Of a stretch of DNA of 64,000 bases, positions 34,518-42,999 are shown piece by piece. The translations under genes and the position numbers were made by a program. Location: assembly GCA_047633175.1 (NCBI GenBank), contig JBLIEQ010000018.1, forward strand, positions 18,229 through 82,228, given 5' to 3'. Under the pieces are notes generated by a model. That model was given only the letters and a program-made list of their open reading frames with translations, was not told where the DNA came from and searched no databases. Positions within the stretch are counted from its first letter, which is position 1. Each line of letters opens with the position of its first letter. The DNA is from Motiliproteus sp047633175 (GTDB lineage: Bacteria > Pseudomonadota > Gammaproteobacteria > Pseudomonadales > Balneatricaceae).

Positions 34518-34563
34518 GATGTTTTGGGTGGTATAGCGCCGCCCAGGATAGTCGGAGTCGAAG

Positions 34564-35583
34564 ATGGAAAACCTAGACCGCCTGTTGGCCCAGGGTAAAG
34601 AGGCCGTAGATAGCGCCACCGATGCAGCATCGCTGGGCCAGGTTCAGGTGCAGTACTTGGGTAAAAAGGGCGAGTTGTCCCTGCTCCGCAAAGGGCTGGG
34701 CAAGCTGTCCGCCGAAGAGCGGCCTAAGGCGGGTGCCCTGATCAATGAAGTGATGCAGGAGTTTCTGGAGCACCTCAATGCGCGTAAGGATCTCTTTGCT
34801 GCCGCAGAGCTCAATGCCAAACTTGCGGCTGAAACGATCGATGTGACCCTGCCCGGACGTGGTCAGCACAGTGGTGGGCTGCATCCGGTGACCCGGACAC
34901 TGGAACGGATAGAGCAGTTCTTTACCGGTGTCGGCTACGCGGTTAAAGAAGGGCCTGAGATCGAGGATGATTTTCATAACTTCGAAGCACTCAATATTCC
35001 CGCACACCACCCGGCTCGTGCGATGCACGATACCTTCTATTTTGATGCCCATACGCTGCTGCGTACCCATACCTCTCCGGTACAGATCCGGACGATGGAG
35101 CTGCAAGAGCCACCGATTCGAGTGATCTGCCCGGGCCGGGTCTATCGGTGCGATTCTGATCTGACCCATACCCCGATGTTTCACCAGGTCGAAGGTTTGC
35201 TGGTGGATACCGACGTCAGCTTTGCCGACCTTAAAGGCACCGTCGAGGAGTTTCTGCGCGAGTTTTTCGAGCAGGAGGCGTTGTCGGTGCGCTTTCGGCC
35301 CTCTTATTTCCCCTTCACAGAGCCCTCTGCGGAGGTCGATATCGCCTGCGTGATGTGCCAGGGGAAGGGGTGTCGGGTCTGCGGACATACGGGATGGCTC
35401 GAGGTGATGGGCTGCGGTATGGTCCACCCGAAGGTCTTTGACTCCTGTGGGGTCGATACCGAGACCTACAGCGGGTTCGCCTTCGGCATGGGGGTCGAGC
35501 GTCTGGCGATGTTGCGCTATGGCGTGAACGACCTGCGGCTGTTCTTCGAGAATGATCTGCGCTTTCTACAACAGTTCAAGTAG
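34564..35583 (+). CDS. pheS: Phenylalanine--tRNA ligase alpha subunit
   Basis: Catalytic subunit of the PheRS heterotetramer, 339 aa. An N-terminal coiled coil (residues about 1-85) precedes the class II core with HPVTRTLERIEQFFTGVGY, MHDTFYF and RTHTSPVQIRTM, the FRPSYFPFTEPSAEVDIAC motif and the C-terminal FGMGVERLAMLRYGVNDLRL. The ATG follows GGAGTCGAAG. The stop codon lies in a 17-base unit (TCAAGTAGTGCAGCAGA) that is tandemly duplicated, so a second TAG follows. Confidence 0.98.
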   Translation: MENLDRLLAQGKEAVDSATDAASLGQVQVQYLGKKGELSLLRKGLGKLSAEERPKAGALINEVMQEFLEHLNARKDLFAAAELNAKLAAETIDVTLPGRGQHSGGLHPVTRTLERIEQFFTGVGYAVKEGPEIEDDFHNFEALNIPAHHPARAMHDTFYFDAHTLLRTHTSPVQIRTMELQEPPIRVICPGRVYRCDSDLTHTPMFHQVEGLLVDTDVSFADLKGTVEEFLREFFEQEALSVRFRPSYFPFTEPSAEVDIACVMCQGKGCRVCGHTGWLEVMGCGMVHPKVFDSCGVDTETYSGFAFGMGVERLAMLRYGVNDLRLFFENDLRFLQQFK

Positions 35584-35608
35584 TGCAGCAGATCAAGTAG
35601 TGCAGCAG
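35576..35608 (+). repeat. 17-base tandem duplication across the pheS stop codon
   Basis: TCAAGTAGTGCAGCAGA at 35576-35592 is repeated as TCAAGTAGTGCAGCAG at 35593-35608. The first unit holds the pheS stop. It is a small example of the gene-end duplications seen elsewhere in the window. Confidence 0.85.
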
Positions 35609-35683
35609 TATAGCTAGGGTCCGGGTTCGTTTAGCGTCATCTACCGCCCGGTTCAGGTAACAGAGTATTAATGGGAACAAGTG

Positions 35684-38062
35684 ATGAAATTCAGCGAACA
35701 GTGGCTGCGGGAATGGGTTAATCCTGCCATCGATACCGATCAACTGGTAGCCCAGGTCACCATGGCCGGCCTGGAAGTAGATGGCGTAGAACCCGCCGCT
35801 GCCGATTTTAGTGGCGTGCTGGTCGCTGAGATACTCAGTACCGTGCCGCACCCGGATGCCGATAAGCTGCGGGTCTGTGAGGTCAGCAACGGCTCTGAGA
35901 CCTTTCAGGTGGTCTGTGGCGCGCCTAATGCCCGAGCCGGATTGCGGGTTGCCTTTGCCCGGGTGGGTGCGGTGCTGCCCGGTGATTTTAAGATTAAAAA
36001 AGCCAAGCTGCGTGGGGTCGAGTCGCTGGGTATGCTCTGCTCCGGTCAGGAGCTGGGCATCAATGAAGAGCATGATGGCATTATGGAACTGCCGGCGGAA
36101 GCCTCTGTAGGCGAGGATGTTCGCCAGTTCTTCGGTCTCGATGATCAGATTATCGAGGTCGATCTGACCCCTAATCGCGGCGATTGTCTGAGTCTTGCCG
36201 GCCTTGCCCGTGAAGTAGGCGTGTTGAACAAGATGGCGGTAACCGAGGTTGAGGTAGACGCTGTCGCCGCGGTTATTGAAGATCGTTTTCCGATAGAGAT
36301 CGACGCGGCTGCCGGTTGTCCGCGTTATATCGGCCGGGTTATCCGCGGGATCGATATTAAGGCAACGACACCGGTATGGATGGTCGAACGCTTAAGGCGT
36401 GGCGGTATCCGCAGTATCGACCCGGTCGTTGATGTCACCAACTATGTGATGCTGGAGCTCGGGCAGCCGCTGCATGCCTTCGATCTAGCGACGCTCAAGG
36501 GGGGTATCAGAGTCCGGATGGCCGACGCCGGAGAGCAGATTACCCTGCTCGATGGACAAGAGTGCCGGCTTAACGACGATACCCTGGTGATCACCGATCA
36601 TCAGGGGCCGCTGGCCATTGCAGGCATCATGGGCGGCGAAGGCTCCGGGGTTAGCGCCGGTACCTGCGACATCTTCCTGGAGAGCGCATTCTTCGCGCCG
36701 CTGGCGATTGTCGGCCGCGCACGCGCTTACGGGCTGCATACCGAATCATCACACCGGTTTGAGCGCGGTGTGGATTCCCAGTTGCAACGCCGGGCCTGTG
36801 AACGTGCGACCCGCTTGCTGCTGGATATTGTCGGTGGTGAGGCCGGGCCTGTGACGGAGGTCGTGGAGGAATCGCAGCTGCCGCCGGCATGCACCGTGCG
36901 GTTGCGTCCTGCGCGGATCAAGAAGTTGTTGTCACTGGATATAGCCACCAGTGAAGTCGAAGAGATCCTGACCCGCCTAGGGATGCCGACCGTTATGAAT
37001 GCCCAGGGTGACTGGGATGTGGCGGTACCCTCTTATCGCTTCGATGTGTCGATTGAGGAGGATCTGCTGGAAGAGCTGGCGCGTATCTACGGTTATAACC
37101 GGATGCCGGTGCGGACCAATCTGGCAACCCTTAAGCTCACGCCTCAGTCTGAAACCCACAAGGGTCTGCCGGAGCTGCGGCGTTTGCTGGTCGCGCGTGG
37201 CTATCAGGAAGCGATCACCTATAGTTTTGTTGAGCCCGGACTGCTGGCCCGATTTGATTCGGTCAATACGCCGGTCGCGCTCGCCAATCCGATCTCTGCC
37301 GATATGGCGGTGATGCGTACCACGCTCTGGCCGGGACTGATTAAGGCGATGCAGCATAACCAGCACCGGCAACAGGACAGGGTCTGGCTGTTCGAGTCTG
37401 GCCAGCGGTTTGTGCCGGGCGCAGACGGCCTAGTCCAGGACAGGGTGTTGGCAGGTGCGGTCTACGGCAGCTATGAGCCCCTGGGCTGGAGTAATGCCAA
37501 GCGTTCGGTTGATTTCTTTGATGTCAAAGCGGACCTGGAAGCGCTGCTGGCCGTCAATGGCCAGCCTGATGCCTTCGTCTTCGAGGCGGCAGCGCATGAG
37601 GCCCTGCATCCCGGGCAGTGTGCAAAGATTAGTCGTGACGGCGCGTTGGTGGGTTATCTGGGGGCGCTGCATCCTGATCTGTGCAAGACGCTCGGGCTTA
37701 GTGGGCCGGTGTTCCTGTTTGAGCTGGCGCTGGCGGCGGTGGAAGTTGATAATCTGCCCACCTTTACGGAGCTGTCCAAGTATCCTGAAACCAGCAGAGA
37801 CATGGCGCTGGTAGTCGATAACCAGGTTACTGTCGCCGAGGTGTTGGCGCTGGCGCGCACCCAGGCAGGTGAATGGCTTAAAAAGGCCAGGCTTTTTGAT
37901 GTTTACGATGGCGAAGGTGTTGAAAACGGTAAAAAAAGTTTGGCAATCAGCTTGACCTGGCAGCATCCATCGCACACGCTTAACGATGATCAGGTAAATA
38001 CGTTTTTTGATGCCGTCGTCAATGCTGCACAACAGCAGCTGGGTGCGACGCTTAGAGGTTAG
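35684..38062 (+). CDS. pheT: Phenylalanine--tRNA ligase beta subunit
   Basis: The 792-aa subunit (E. coli 795) has the tRNA-binding OB domain near residues 40-150 (VPHPDADKLRVCEVSNG), the B3/B4 editing domain with DVTNYVMLELGQPLHAFD, the B5 domain (RPARIKKLLSLDIATSEVEE), a catalytic-like core and the C-terminal anticodon-binding FDX-ACB domain (FPTFTELSKYPETSRDMALV region). ATG 35684 was chosen over the GTG directly before it; GGGA lies 8 bases upstream. It follows pheS by 100 bases. Confidence 0.97.
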   Translation: MKFSEQWLREWVNPAIDTDQLVAQVTMAGLEVDGVEPAAADFSGVLVAEILSTVPHPDADKLRVCEVSNGSETFQVVCGAPNARAGLRVAFARVGAVLPGDFKIKKAKLRGVESLGMLCSGQELGINEEHDGIMELPAEASVGEDVRQFFGLDDQIIEVDLTPNRGDCLSLAGLAREVGVLNKMAVTEVEVDAVAAVIEDRFPIEIDAAAGCPRYIGRVIRGIDIKATTPVWMVERLRRGGIRSIDPVVDVTNYVMLELGQPLHAFDLATLKGGIRVRMADAGEQITLLDGQECRLNDDTLVITDHQGPLAIAGIMGGEGSGVSAGTCDIFLESAFFAPLAIVGRARAYGLHTESSHRFERGVDSQLQRRACERATRLLLDIVGGEAGPVTEVVEESQLPPACTVRLRPARIKKLLSLDIATSEVEEILTRLGMPTVMNAQGDWDVAVPSYRFDVSIEEDLLEELARIYGYNRMPVRTNLATLKLTPQSETHKGLPELRRLLVARGYQEAITYSFVEPGLLARFDSVNTPVALANPISADMAVMRTTLWPGLIKAMQHNQHRQQDRVWLFESGQRFVPGADGLVQDRVLAGAVYGSYEPLGWSNAKRSVDFFDVKADLEALLAVNGQPDAFVFEAAAHEALHPGQCAKISRDGALVGYLGALHPDLCKTLGLSGPVFLFELALAAVEVDNLPTFTELSKYPETSRDMALVVDNQVTVAEVLALARTQAGEWLKKARLFDVYDGEGVENGKKSLAISLTWQHPSHTLNDDQVNTFFDAVVNAAQQQLGATLRG

Positions 38063-38095
38063 CGCCTTGTGGCGTAACCAAACAGGGGTGTGACT

Positions 38096-38401
38096 ATGGG
38101 TTCTTTGACAAAAGCCGAGATGGCCGAACGGTTGTTCGACGAGATTGGACTCAATAAACGCGAATCCAAAGAGATGGTAGAGTCATTTTTTGACGAGATT
38201 AAAGGCTGCCTGTCTGAGAATGAACAGGTAAAATTGTCCGGATTCGGAAATTTTGACCTACGTGACAAGCGTGAGCGTCCGGGGAGAAATCCTAAGACCG
38301 GTGAAGAGGTCCCTATCTCTGCGCGCAGGGTGGTAACCTTCCGTCCCGGGCAGAAACTTAAAGAGAAAGTGGAGACTTATGTCGCTCCAGCAGGCGAATA
38401 A
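38096..38401 (+). CDS. ihfA: Integration host factor subunit alpha
   Basis: DNA-bending protein forming a heterodimer with IhfB. The 101-aa sequence MGSLTKAEMAERLFDEIGLN continues with KLSGFGNFDLRDKRERPGRN, the IHF beta-arm that intercalates in the minor groove. ATG 38096 is preferred to GTG 38090, whose ribosome site would be too close. It follows pheT as in E. coli and overlaps the start of the MerR-type gene by 23 bases. Confidence 0.96.
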   Translation: MGSLTKAEMAERLFDEIGLNKRESKEMVESFFDEIKGCLSENEQVKLSGFGNFDLRDKRERPGRNPKTGEEVPISARRVVTFRPGQKLKEKVETYVAPAGE

Positions 38402-38768
38402 CACGTCCAGTGCTATACCCGATAAACGCTACTTCAGCATCGGTGAGGTAGCCTCTCTCTGTGCGGTCAAACCCCATGTCCTGCGTTACTGGGAGCAGGA
38501 GTTCGAGCAATTGCAGCCGGTTAAGCGCCGCGGTAACCGCCGTTACTATCTGCGTCAGGACGTATTACTGGTCCGCCAGCTTTGCGGTTTGCTTTACGAA
38601 CAGGGTTTTACCATCGCCGGTGCCAGACATTGGTTGCAGGGCGATCAGGCTCAGAATGATAACAAGCGTTGCCAGCAGCTGATCCGTCAGACGATCTGTG
38701 AACTCGAAGCACTCCTGGTTCCGTCGGCTCCTGATACAGCAGAAAAGGGCCAGTCTGCGTCAGGCTGA
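38379..38768 (+). CDS. MerR-family transcriptional regulator
   Basis: The 129-aa protein has a MerR winged-helix at residues about 18-86 (RYFSIGEVASLCAVKPHVLR, YWEQEFEQLQPVKRRGNRRY), a short dimerisation helix, and no metal-binding cysteine cluster at the C-terminus. This gene type regularly follows ihfA in Pseudomonas and relatives; its target is not known to me. It overlaps ihfA and has GGAG upstream of the ATG, so it is probably co-transcribed. Confidence 0.88.
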   Translation: MSLQQANNTSSAIPDKRYFSIGEVASLCAVKPHVLRYWEQEFEQLQPVKRRGNRRYYLRQDVLLVRQLCGLLYEQGFTIAGARHWLQGDQAQNDNKRCQQLIRQTICELEALLVPSAPDTAEKGQSASG

Positions 38769-38803
38769 TACCCAATCTGCCCCTGGTTCAGCTACCAAAG
38801 GGG

Positions 38804-38821
38804 GTCAGGCTTTAGCCTGAC
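38804..38821. repeat. REP-like palindrome after the MerR gene
   Basis: GTCAGGCTTTAGCCTGAC is a perfect inverted repeat with a 4-base centre (CTTTAG). A partial second copy (CAGGCTGAAGCCCACCTACA) follows at 38850-38869. Both precede the tRNA-Pro promoter region. Confidence 0.7.
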
Positions 38822-38876
38822 AACTCCCTTTCTGCTGCAAATATGCACTCAGGCTGAAGCCCACCTACAATTAAGC

Positions 38877-38905
38877 TTTCCCTGTTAGCGCGGTTGCGGT
38901 AGTAT
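38877..38905 (+). promoter_or_regulatory. Possible promoter for the tRNA-Pro genes
   Basis: TAGTAT (38900-38905) is followed by a GC-rich GCGCGTCC typical of stringently controlled stable-RNA promoters. The -35 with 17-base spacing is TTTCCC (38877-38882), a weak match. The first tRNA starts 40 bases after the -10. Confidence 0.4.
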
Positions 38906-38944
38906 GCGCGTCCTGTCGAGAGGCAGGAAGAATAGCTTAGGTCT

Positions 38945-39021
<77 letters not shown>

Positions 39022-39040
39022 ATTTAGCTGTTCAAAAAAT

Positions 39041-39117
<77 letters not shown>

Positions 39118-39124
39118 ATTTTTT

Positions 39125-39161
39125 AAACCTGATGAGTCTTTGGCTTATCAGGTTTTTTTTT
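39125..39161 (+). terminator. Intrinsic terminator of the tRNA-Pro pair
   Basis: AAACCTGAT (39125-39133) pairs with ATCAGGTTT (39147-39155), followed by T to 39161. It begins 8 bases after the second CCA. Confidence 0.9.
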
Positions 39162-39264
39162 GCCTGCGTACTTGTTGACTGTTGCGGCGCGAAAGGACAC
39201 TCCCCATACAAAATATGAGTAATGAGGGGCTCTGTTGTATTTGACCACTACAATTGCTGAAAAA

Positions 39265-39284
39265 GTGTCAAATGTAAGGCCTGA
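39265..39284 (-). repeat. Inverted single copy of the yacG-array repeat
   Basis: GTGTCAAATGTAAGGCCTGA is the exact reverse complement of the 20 bases found three times at 20203-20580. No 14-mer GACCTGAAGGGGTC accompanies it here. It lies 76 bases before rfbB. Confidence 0.8.
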
Positions 39285-39359
39285 TGCCTTCACTCTGTTT
39301 AAGGCTCCCGACGTGCAATAATAGTCCTCTGTGCTCTCTATTGAAGTTAAGGCGTTAAC

Positions 39360-40424
39360 GTGAAGATTCTTATTACGGGCGGGGCCGGTTTTATCGGCAG
39401 TGCTCTGGTTCGCCATCTGCTTGCAAACACCTCTATTGAGTTGGTCAATGTCGATGCCCTCACTTATGCCGGGAACCTGGATTCCCTGGCTGGCGCGGCA
39501 TCGAATCCCCGTTACAGGTTCGAGCAGGTCGATATCTGCGATGCGGCCGGGATTGGCCGGGTATTTGAACGGCATCAGCCTGACCTGGTGATGCATCTCG
39601 CGGCTGAGAGTCATGTCGATCGTTCCATCGATGGCCCGGGTACGTTTATCCAGACCAACGTGATCGGGACCTACAACTTGCTCCAGGCAGCTCTGGTACA
39701 TTGGCGCTCTCTGGATTGCGCACGGCAGGCGCAATTTCGGTTTCACCATATCTCTACCGATGAGGTCTATGGTGATCTGGAGGGGCCGCAGGCGCTGTTC
39801 AGCGAGACGACCGCCTACGCCCCCAGCTCCCCCTATTCCGCCAGCAAGGCCAGCGCCGATCATCTGGTGCGTGCCTGGCATCGCACCTATGGTCTGCCGG
39901 TGGTGCTAAGCAACTGTTCCAATAATTATGGGCCCTACCATTTTCCCGAGAAACTGATCCCCCATGTGATTCTCAATGCGCTGCAGGGCAAGCCGCTGCC
40001 GCTGTACGGGGATGGTCAGCAGATTCGTGATTGGCTCTATGTGGATGATCACGCCCGAGCACTCTGTCTGGTGGCCATGCAGGGGCAGATCGGCGAGACG
40101 TATAATATTGGCGGTCATAATGAGAAAACCAATCTGGAGGTCGTTGAGACGCTCTGTGAATTACTTCAGGAGCTGGTGCCTGAGGCTGAGCAGTTAGAGA
40201 CACCCTATCGCGAGTTGATCCGCTTTGTTGAGGATCGTCCGGGTCATGACCTGCGTTATGCGATCGATGCCTCGAAGATTGAGTGCGAGCTGGGTTGGGT
40301 GCCCGAGGAGTCGTTTGAGAGCGGGATTCGCAAGACCGTACTTTGGTACCTGGATAATCGGCAATGGTGGCAACGGGTGCTGTCTGGTGATTACCAGCTG
40401 GAGCGTAGGGGTCGTCATGAGTAG
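39360..40424 (+). CDS. rfbB: dTDP-glucose 4,6-dehydratase
   Basis: Second step of dTDP-L-rhamnose synthesis. The 354-aa short-chain dehydratase has the NAD motif TGGAGFIGSALVRHL at the N-terminus, the catalytic HISTDEVYGDL with YAPSSPYSASKASADHLVRA (Tyr-x3-Lys), and NCSNNYGPYHFPEKLIP. It starts with GTG at 39360, 8 bases after AAGG. It is the first gene of rfbBACD, which directly follows the tRNA-Pro genes. Confidence 0.96.
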   Translation: MKILITGGAGFIGSALVRHLLANTSIELVNVDALTYAGNLDSLAGAASNPRYRFEQVDICDAAGIGRVFERHQPDLVMHLAAESHVDRSIDGPGTFIQTNVIGTYNLLQAALVHWRSLDCARQAQFRFHHISTDEVYGDLEGPQALFSETTAYAPSSPYSASKASADHLVRAWHRTYGLPVVLSNCSNNYGPYHFPEKLIPHVILNALQGKPLPLYGDGQQIRDWLYVDDHARALCLVAMQGQIGETYNIGGHNEKTNLEVVETLCELLQELVPEAEQLETPYRELIRFVEDRPGHDLRYAIDASKIECELGWVPEESFESGIRKTVLWYLDNRQWWQRVLSGDYQLERRGRHE

Positions 40425-40501
40425 GCTTGTATTGGGCGGAAGGCCACCCCACAAAGCCCGGTCTGCAGGCGATCTAAGACAATGTTAAGGAATCTATAGC
40501 G

Positions 40502-41383
40502 ATGAAACCCTATAAAGGCATGGTTCTGGCAGGCGGCTCCGGCACCCGTCTGCATCCGATCACTCGGGGCGTGTCCAAGCAGATGTTGCCGATCTACGAC
40601 AAGCCGATGATCTACTACCCCCTGTCGGTACTGATGCTGGCAGGGATTCGTGAGATTCTGATTATCTCGACCCCCGAGGATCTGCCAGGTTATCGAAACC
40701 TGCTGGGAGACGGTAGTGGCTTTGGCATCGAACTGAGTTATGCCGAACAGCCCTCACCGGATGGCCTGGCGCAGGCCTTTGTTATCGGCGAGGCGTTTAT
40801 CGGCGATCATCCGGTCTGTCTGGTGCTGGGAGACAATGTCTTCTATGGTCAGCACTTCTCCGACAAACTGCTATCGGCCGTATCGCGAACCCAGGGGGCC
40901 ACGGTGTTTGGATATCATGTCAAGGATCCGCAACGTTTCGGCGTCGTCGAGTTTAATGCCGAGGGCAGGGCGATCAGCATCGAAGAAAAACCCGAGCATC
41001 CAAAATCTAACTATGCGGTTACTGGGCTCTATTTTTATGACAACTCGGTGATCGAGATCGCCAAGTCGATTCAGCCTTCGGCCAGAGGCGAGCTGGAGAT
41101 TACCGATATCAATATGGCCTATCTGGCACGCGGTGAGCTGCAGGTGGAGATGCTCGGGCGCGGTTTTGCCTGGCTGGATACCGGTACCCATGATGCGCTG
41201 CTGGATGCCGGCCAGTTTGTCGCCACCGTCGAGAAACGCCAGGGGTTGAAGGTGGCCTGTCTCGAAGAGATCGGCTTTAGCAAAGGCTGGCTGACGCGCG
41301 ACTTGCTGACACAGCAGGCCGATGCCCTGTCCAAGACCGGTTACGGTCAGTATCTGTTGCGGTTACTGGAGGAGTCAGGCTGA
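40502..41383 (+). CDS. rfbA: Glucose-1-phosphate thymidylyltransferase
   Basis: Forms dTDP-glucose from glucose-1-phosphate and dTTP. The 293-aa sequence starts MKPYKGMVLAGGSGTRLHPI with the nucleotidyltransferase signature, then QMLPIYDKPMIYYPLSVLML and LGDNVFYGQHF. AAGGAATCT lies before the ATG. It is 77 bases after rfbB and overlaps rfbC by one base. Confidence 0.97.
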   Translation: MKPYKGMVLAGGSGTRLHPITRGVSKQMLPIYDKPMIYYPLSVLMLAGIREILIISTPEDLPGYRNLLGDGSGFGIELSYAEQPSPDGLAQAFVIGEAFIGDHPVCLVLGDNVFYGQHFSDKLLSAVSRTQGATVFGYHVKDPQRFGVVEFNAEGRAISIEEKPEHPKSNYAVTGLYFYDNSVIEIAKSIQPSARGELEITDINMAYLARGELQVEMLGRGFAWLDTGTHDALLDAGQFVATVEKRQGLKVACLEEIGFSKGWLTRDLLTQQADALSKTGYGQYLLRLLEESG

Positions 41384-41916
41384 TGCGGGTGATCGATACC
41401 CGGCTGCCAGGGGTCAAGATTATCGAGCCCCGGGTATTCGGCGATGAGCGGGGTTTCTTTCTGGAGACCTTTCAGGCGGAGCGCTATGCCGAGCATGGCA
41501 TGAGTCTGCCCTTTGTGCAGGACAATCATTCGCGCTCAGCCCGAGGCGTGTTGCGCGGGCTGCATTTTCAGAAAACCAAACCCCAGGGCAAGCTGGTTCG
41601 TGTGGTGCGCGGCGAGGTTTTTGATGTGGCGGTGGATCTGCGTCCGGGTTCGCCAACCTTTGGTCAGTGGGAAGGGGTCGTGCTGTCCGATGACAATAAA
41701 CGCCAGTACTGGGTGCCGCCAGGGTTCGCGCATGGCTTTGTGGTGCTCTCCGAGAGTGCCGATTTTGAATACAAGTGCACCGACTATTATGATCCCAGTG
41801 ACGAAGGTTGCCTGCTGTGGAATGACCCGAGAGTGGGCGTCGACTGGCCCATCAAAGAGCCGCTGCTTTCCGACAAAGATAAGCAGGGGCAACGTCTGGA
41901 TGTGTTGTTCGAATGA
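41383..41916 (+). CDS. rfbC: dTDP-4-dehydrorhamnose 3,5-epimerase
   Basis: Cupin-fold epimerase of 177 aa, third step of the rhamnose pathway. Visible signatures are PRVFGDERGFFLETFQAERY, the catalytic-His region GVLRGLHFQ and YWVPPGFAHGFVVLSE. It shares a base with the rfbA stop and overlaps rfbD by 4 bases. Confidence 0.97.
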   Translation: MRVIDTRLPGVKIIEPRVFGDERGFFLETFQAERYAEHGMSLPFVQDNHSRSARGVLRGLHFQKTKPQGKLVRVVRGEVFDVAVDLRPGSPTFGQWEGVVLSDDNKRQYWVPPGFAHGFVVLSESADFEYKCTDYYDPSDEGCLLWNDPRVGVDWPIKEPLLSDKDKQGQRLDVLFE

Positions 41917-42869
41917 AGGTCCTGCTGACGGGCGCCGAGGGACAGCTGGGGCGCTGTTTTAAGGAGCGCTGCATCGATCATACGCTGATCGCACTGAATC
42001 GATCCGAGCTGGATATCAGCGATCCCGGTGCCGTATGTGCTGCGCTTGCGCGCCATCAGCCTGATCTGGTCGTTAACGCCGCCGCCTATACCGCGGTTGA
42101 TCGTGCCGAACAGCAGCCGGATCTGGCGTTTGCGGTTAACCAGGCGGGCCCTGAGAATCTGGCACTCGCCTGTGTCGAGCACGGAATAGCGCTGATCCAT
42201 ATCTCGACCGATTTCGTCTTCGATGGTGCCGCGGCTAGCCCCGCCACCAGCGGAGCCTCTAGCCGAGCCACTAGCGCAGCTACAAGCGCAGCCACTAGCG
42301 CATATACGCCGGATTCGCCGGTGAACCCTCTGGGCGTCTACGGCCAGAGTAAATGGCTGGGTGAAGAGGCGGTCCGCCGTACGCTGGATAAGCACCTTAT
42401 CATCCGCACCGCCTGGGTGTTCTCCGAGTATGGCAATAACTTTGTCAAGACCATGCTGCGCTTAGGTGCCGAGCGGGGGCAGCTGTCGGTGGTGGATGAT
42501 CAGCGGGGTTGCCCGACGTATGCGGGCCATCTTGCGGATGCACTGCTGGCGTTGCTGCCGCGGGTACAGCAGCCCGATTTTAAAGACTGGGGAACTCAGC
42601 ATTTTGCCGGCGATAAGGTGGTCAGTTGGCAGCAGTTTGCCGAAGCCATTTTTTCCGAAGCGCAGGCATTAGGGGTCATTAAGAGCATACCCAAAGTGCT
42701 GCCGATCTCGACGGCGCAGTATCCCACGCCGGCGAAGCGTCCGGCGTACTCGGTACTCGACAGCAGTGGGTTAGAGCGGTTGTTGCAGGAAGACTTTGAG
42801 AATAACTGGCAGCAAGGGTTACGTTTGGTGCTGGCGAAATTGTCGAAGCTGTCGAAGCTGTCGGACTAA
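41913..42869 (+). CDS. rfbD: dTDP-4-dehydrorhamnose reductase
   Basis: Final reductase of dTDP-L-rhamnose synthesis, 318 aa with MKVLLTGAEGQLGRCF, NAAAYTAVDRAE, ISTDFVFDG and YGQSKWLGE (catalytic Tyr-x3-Lys). Two repeat-derived oddities: an Ala/Ser/Thr insertion at about 106-130 (SGASSRATSAATSAATSA) directly after FVFDG, where relatives have only a few residues, and a tail KLSKLSKLSD encoded by GTCGAAGCT repeats. The stop codon lies inside a REP-like palindrome (42860-42877), so the gene's end has been rewritten by the repeat. Confidence 0.95.
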   Translation: MKVLLTGAEGQLGRCFKERCIDHTLIALNRSELDISDPGAVCAALARHQPDLVVNAAAYTAVDRAEQQPDLAFAVNQAGPENLALACVEHGIALIHISTDFVFDGAAASPATSGASSRATSAATSAATSAYTPDSPVNPLGVYGQSKWLGEEAVRRTLDKHLIIRTAWVFSEYGNNFVKTMLRLGAERGQLSVVDDQRGCPTYAGHLADALLALLPRVQQPDFKDWGTQHFAGDKVVSWQQFAEAIFSEAQALGVIKSIPKVLPISTAQYPTPAKRPAYSVLDSSGLERLLQEDFENNWQQGLRLVLAKLSKLSKLSD

Positions 42870-42991
42870 AGTCCGACCTACGAGATCGACCTACGAGATC
42901 GACCTACGAGATCGACCTACGAGTCCGACCTACGAGTAGCAAGGAGTGGCCTAGGTCGGGCTACTTTATACCCACAAAACGCCGACCTACA
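42860..42991. repeat. Composite repeat region between rfbD and proS
   Basis: It begins with the palindrome GTCGGACTAAAGTCCGAC (42860-42877), continues with about five tandem 13-base units CGACCTACGAGAT (42874-42938, last units varied), and ends with an inverted copy (42952-42991) of the TGTGGGTCGGCGTTTTGTGG-type element seen at 26827 and 48142. The two flanking genes converge here, so it may also act as a bidirectional transcription end. Confidence 0.75.
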
Positions 42992-42999
42992 GGCCCGAC

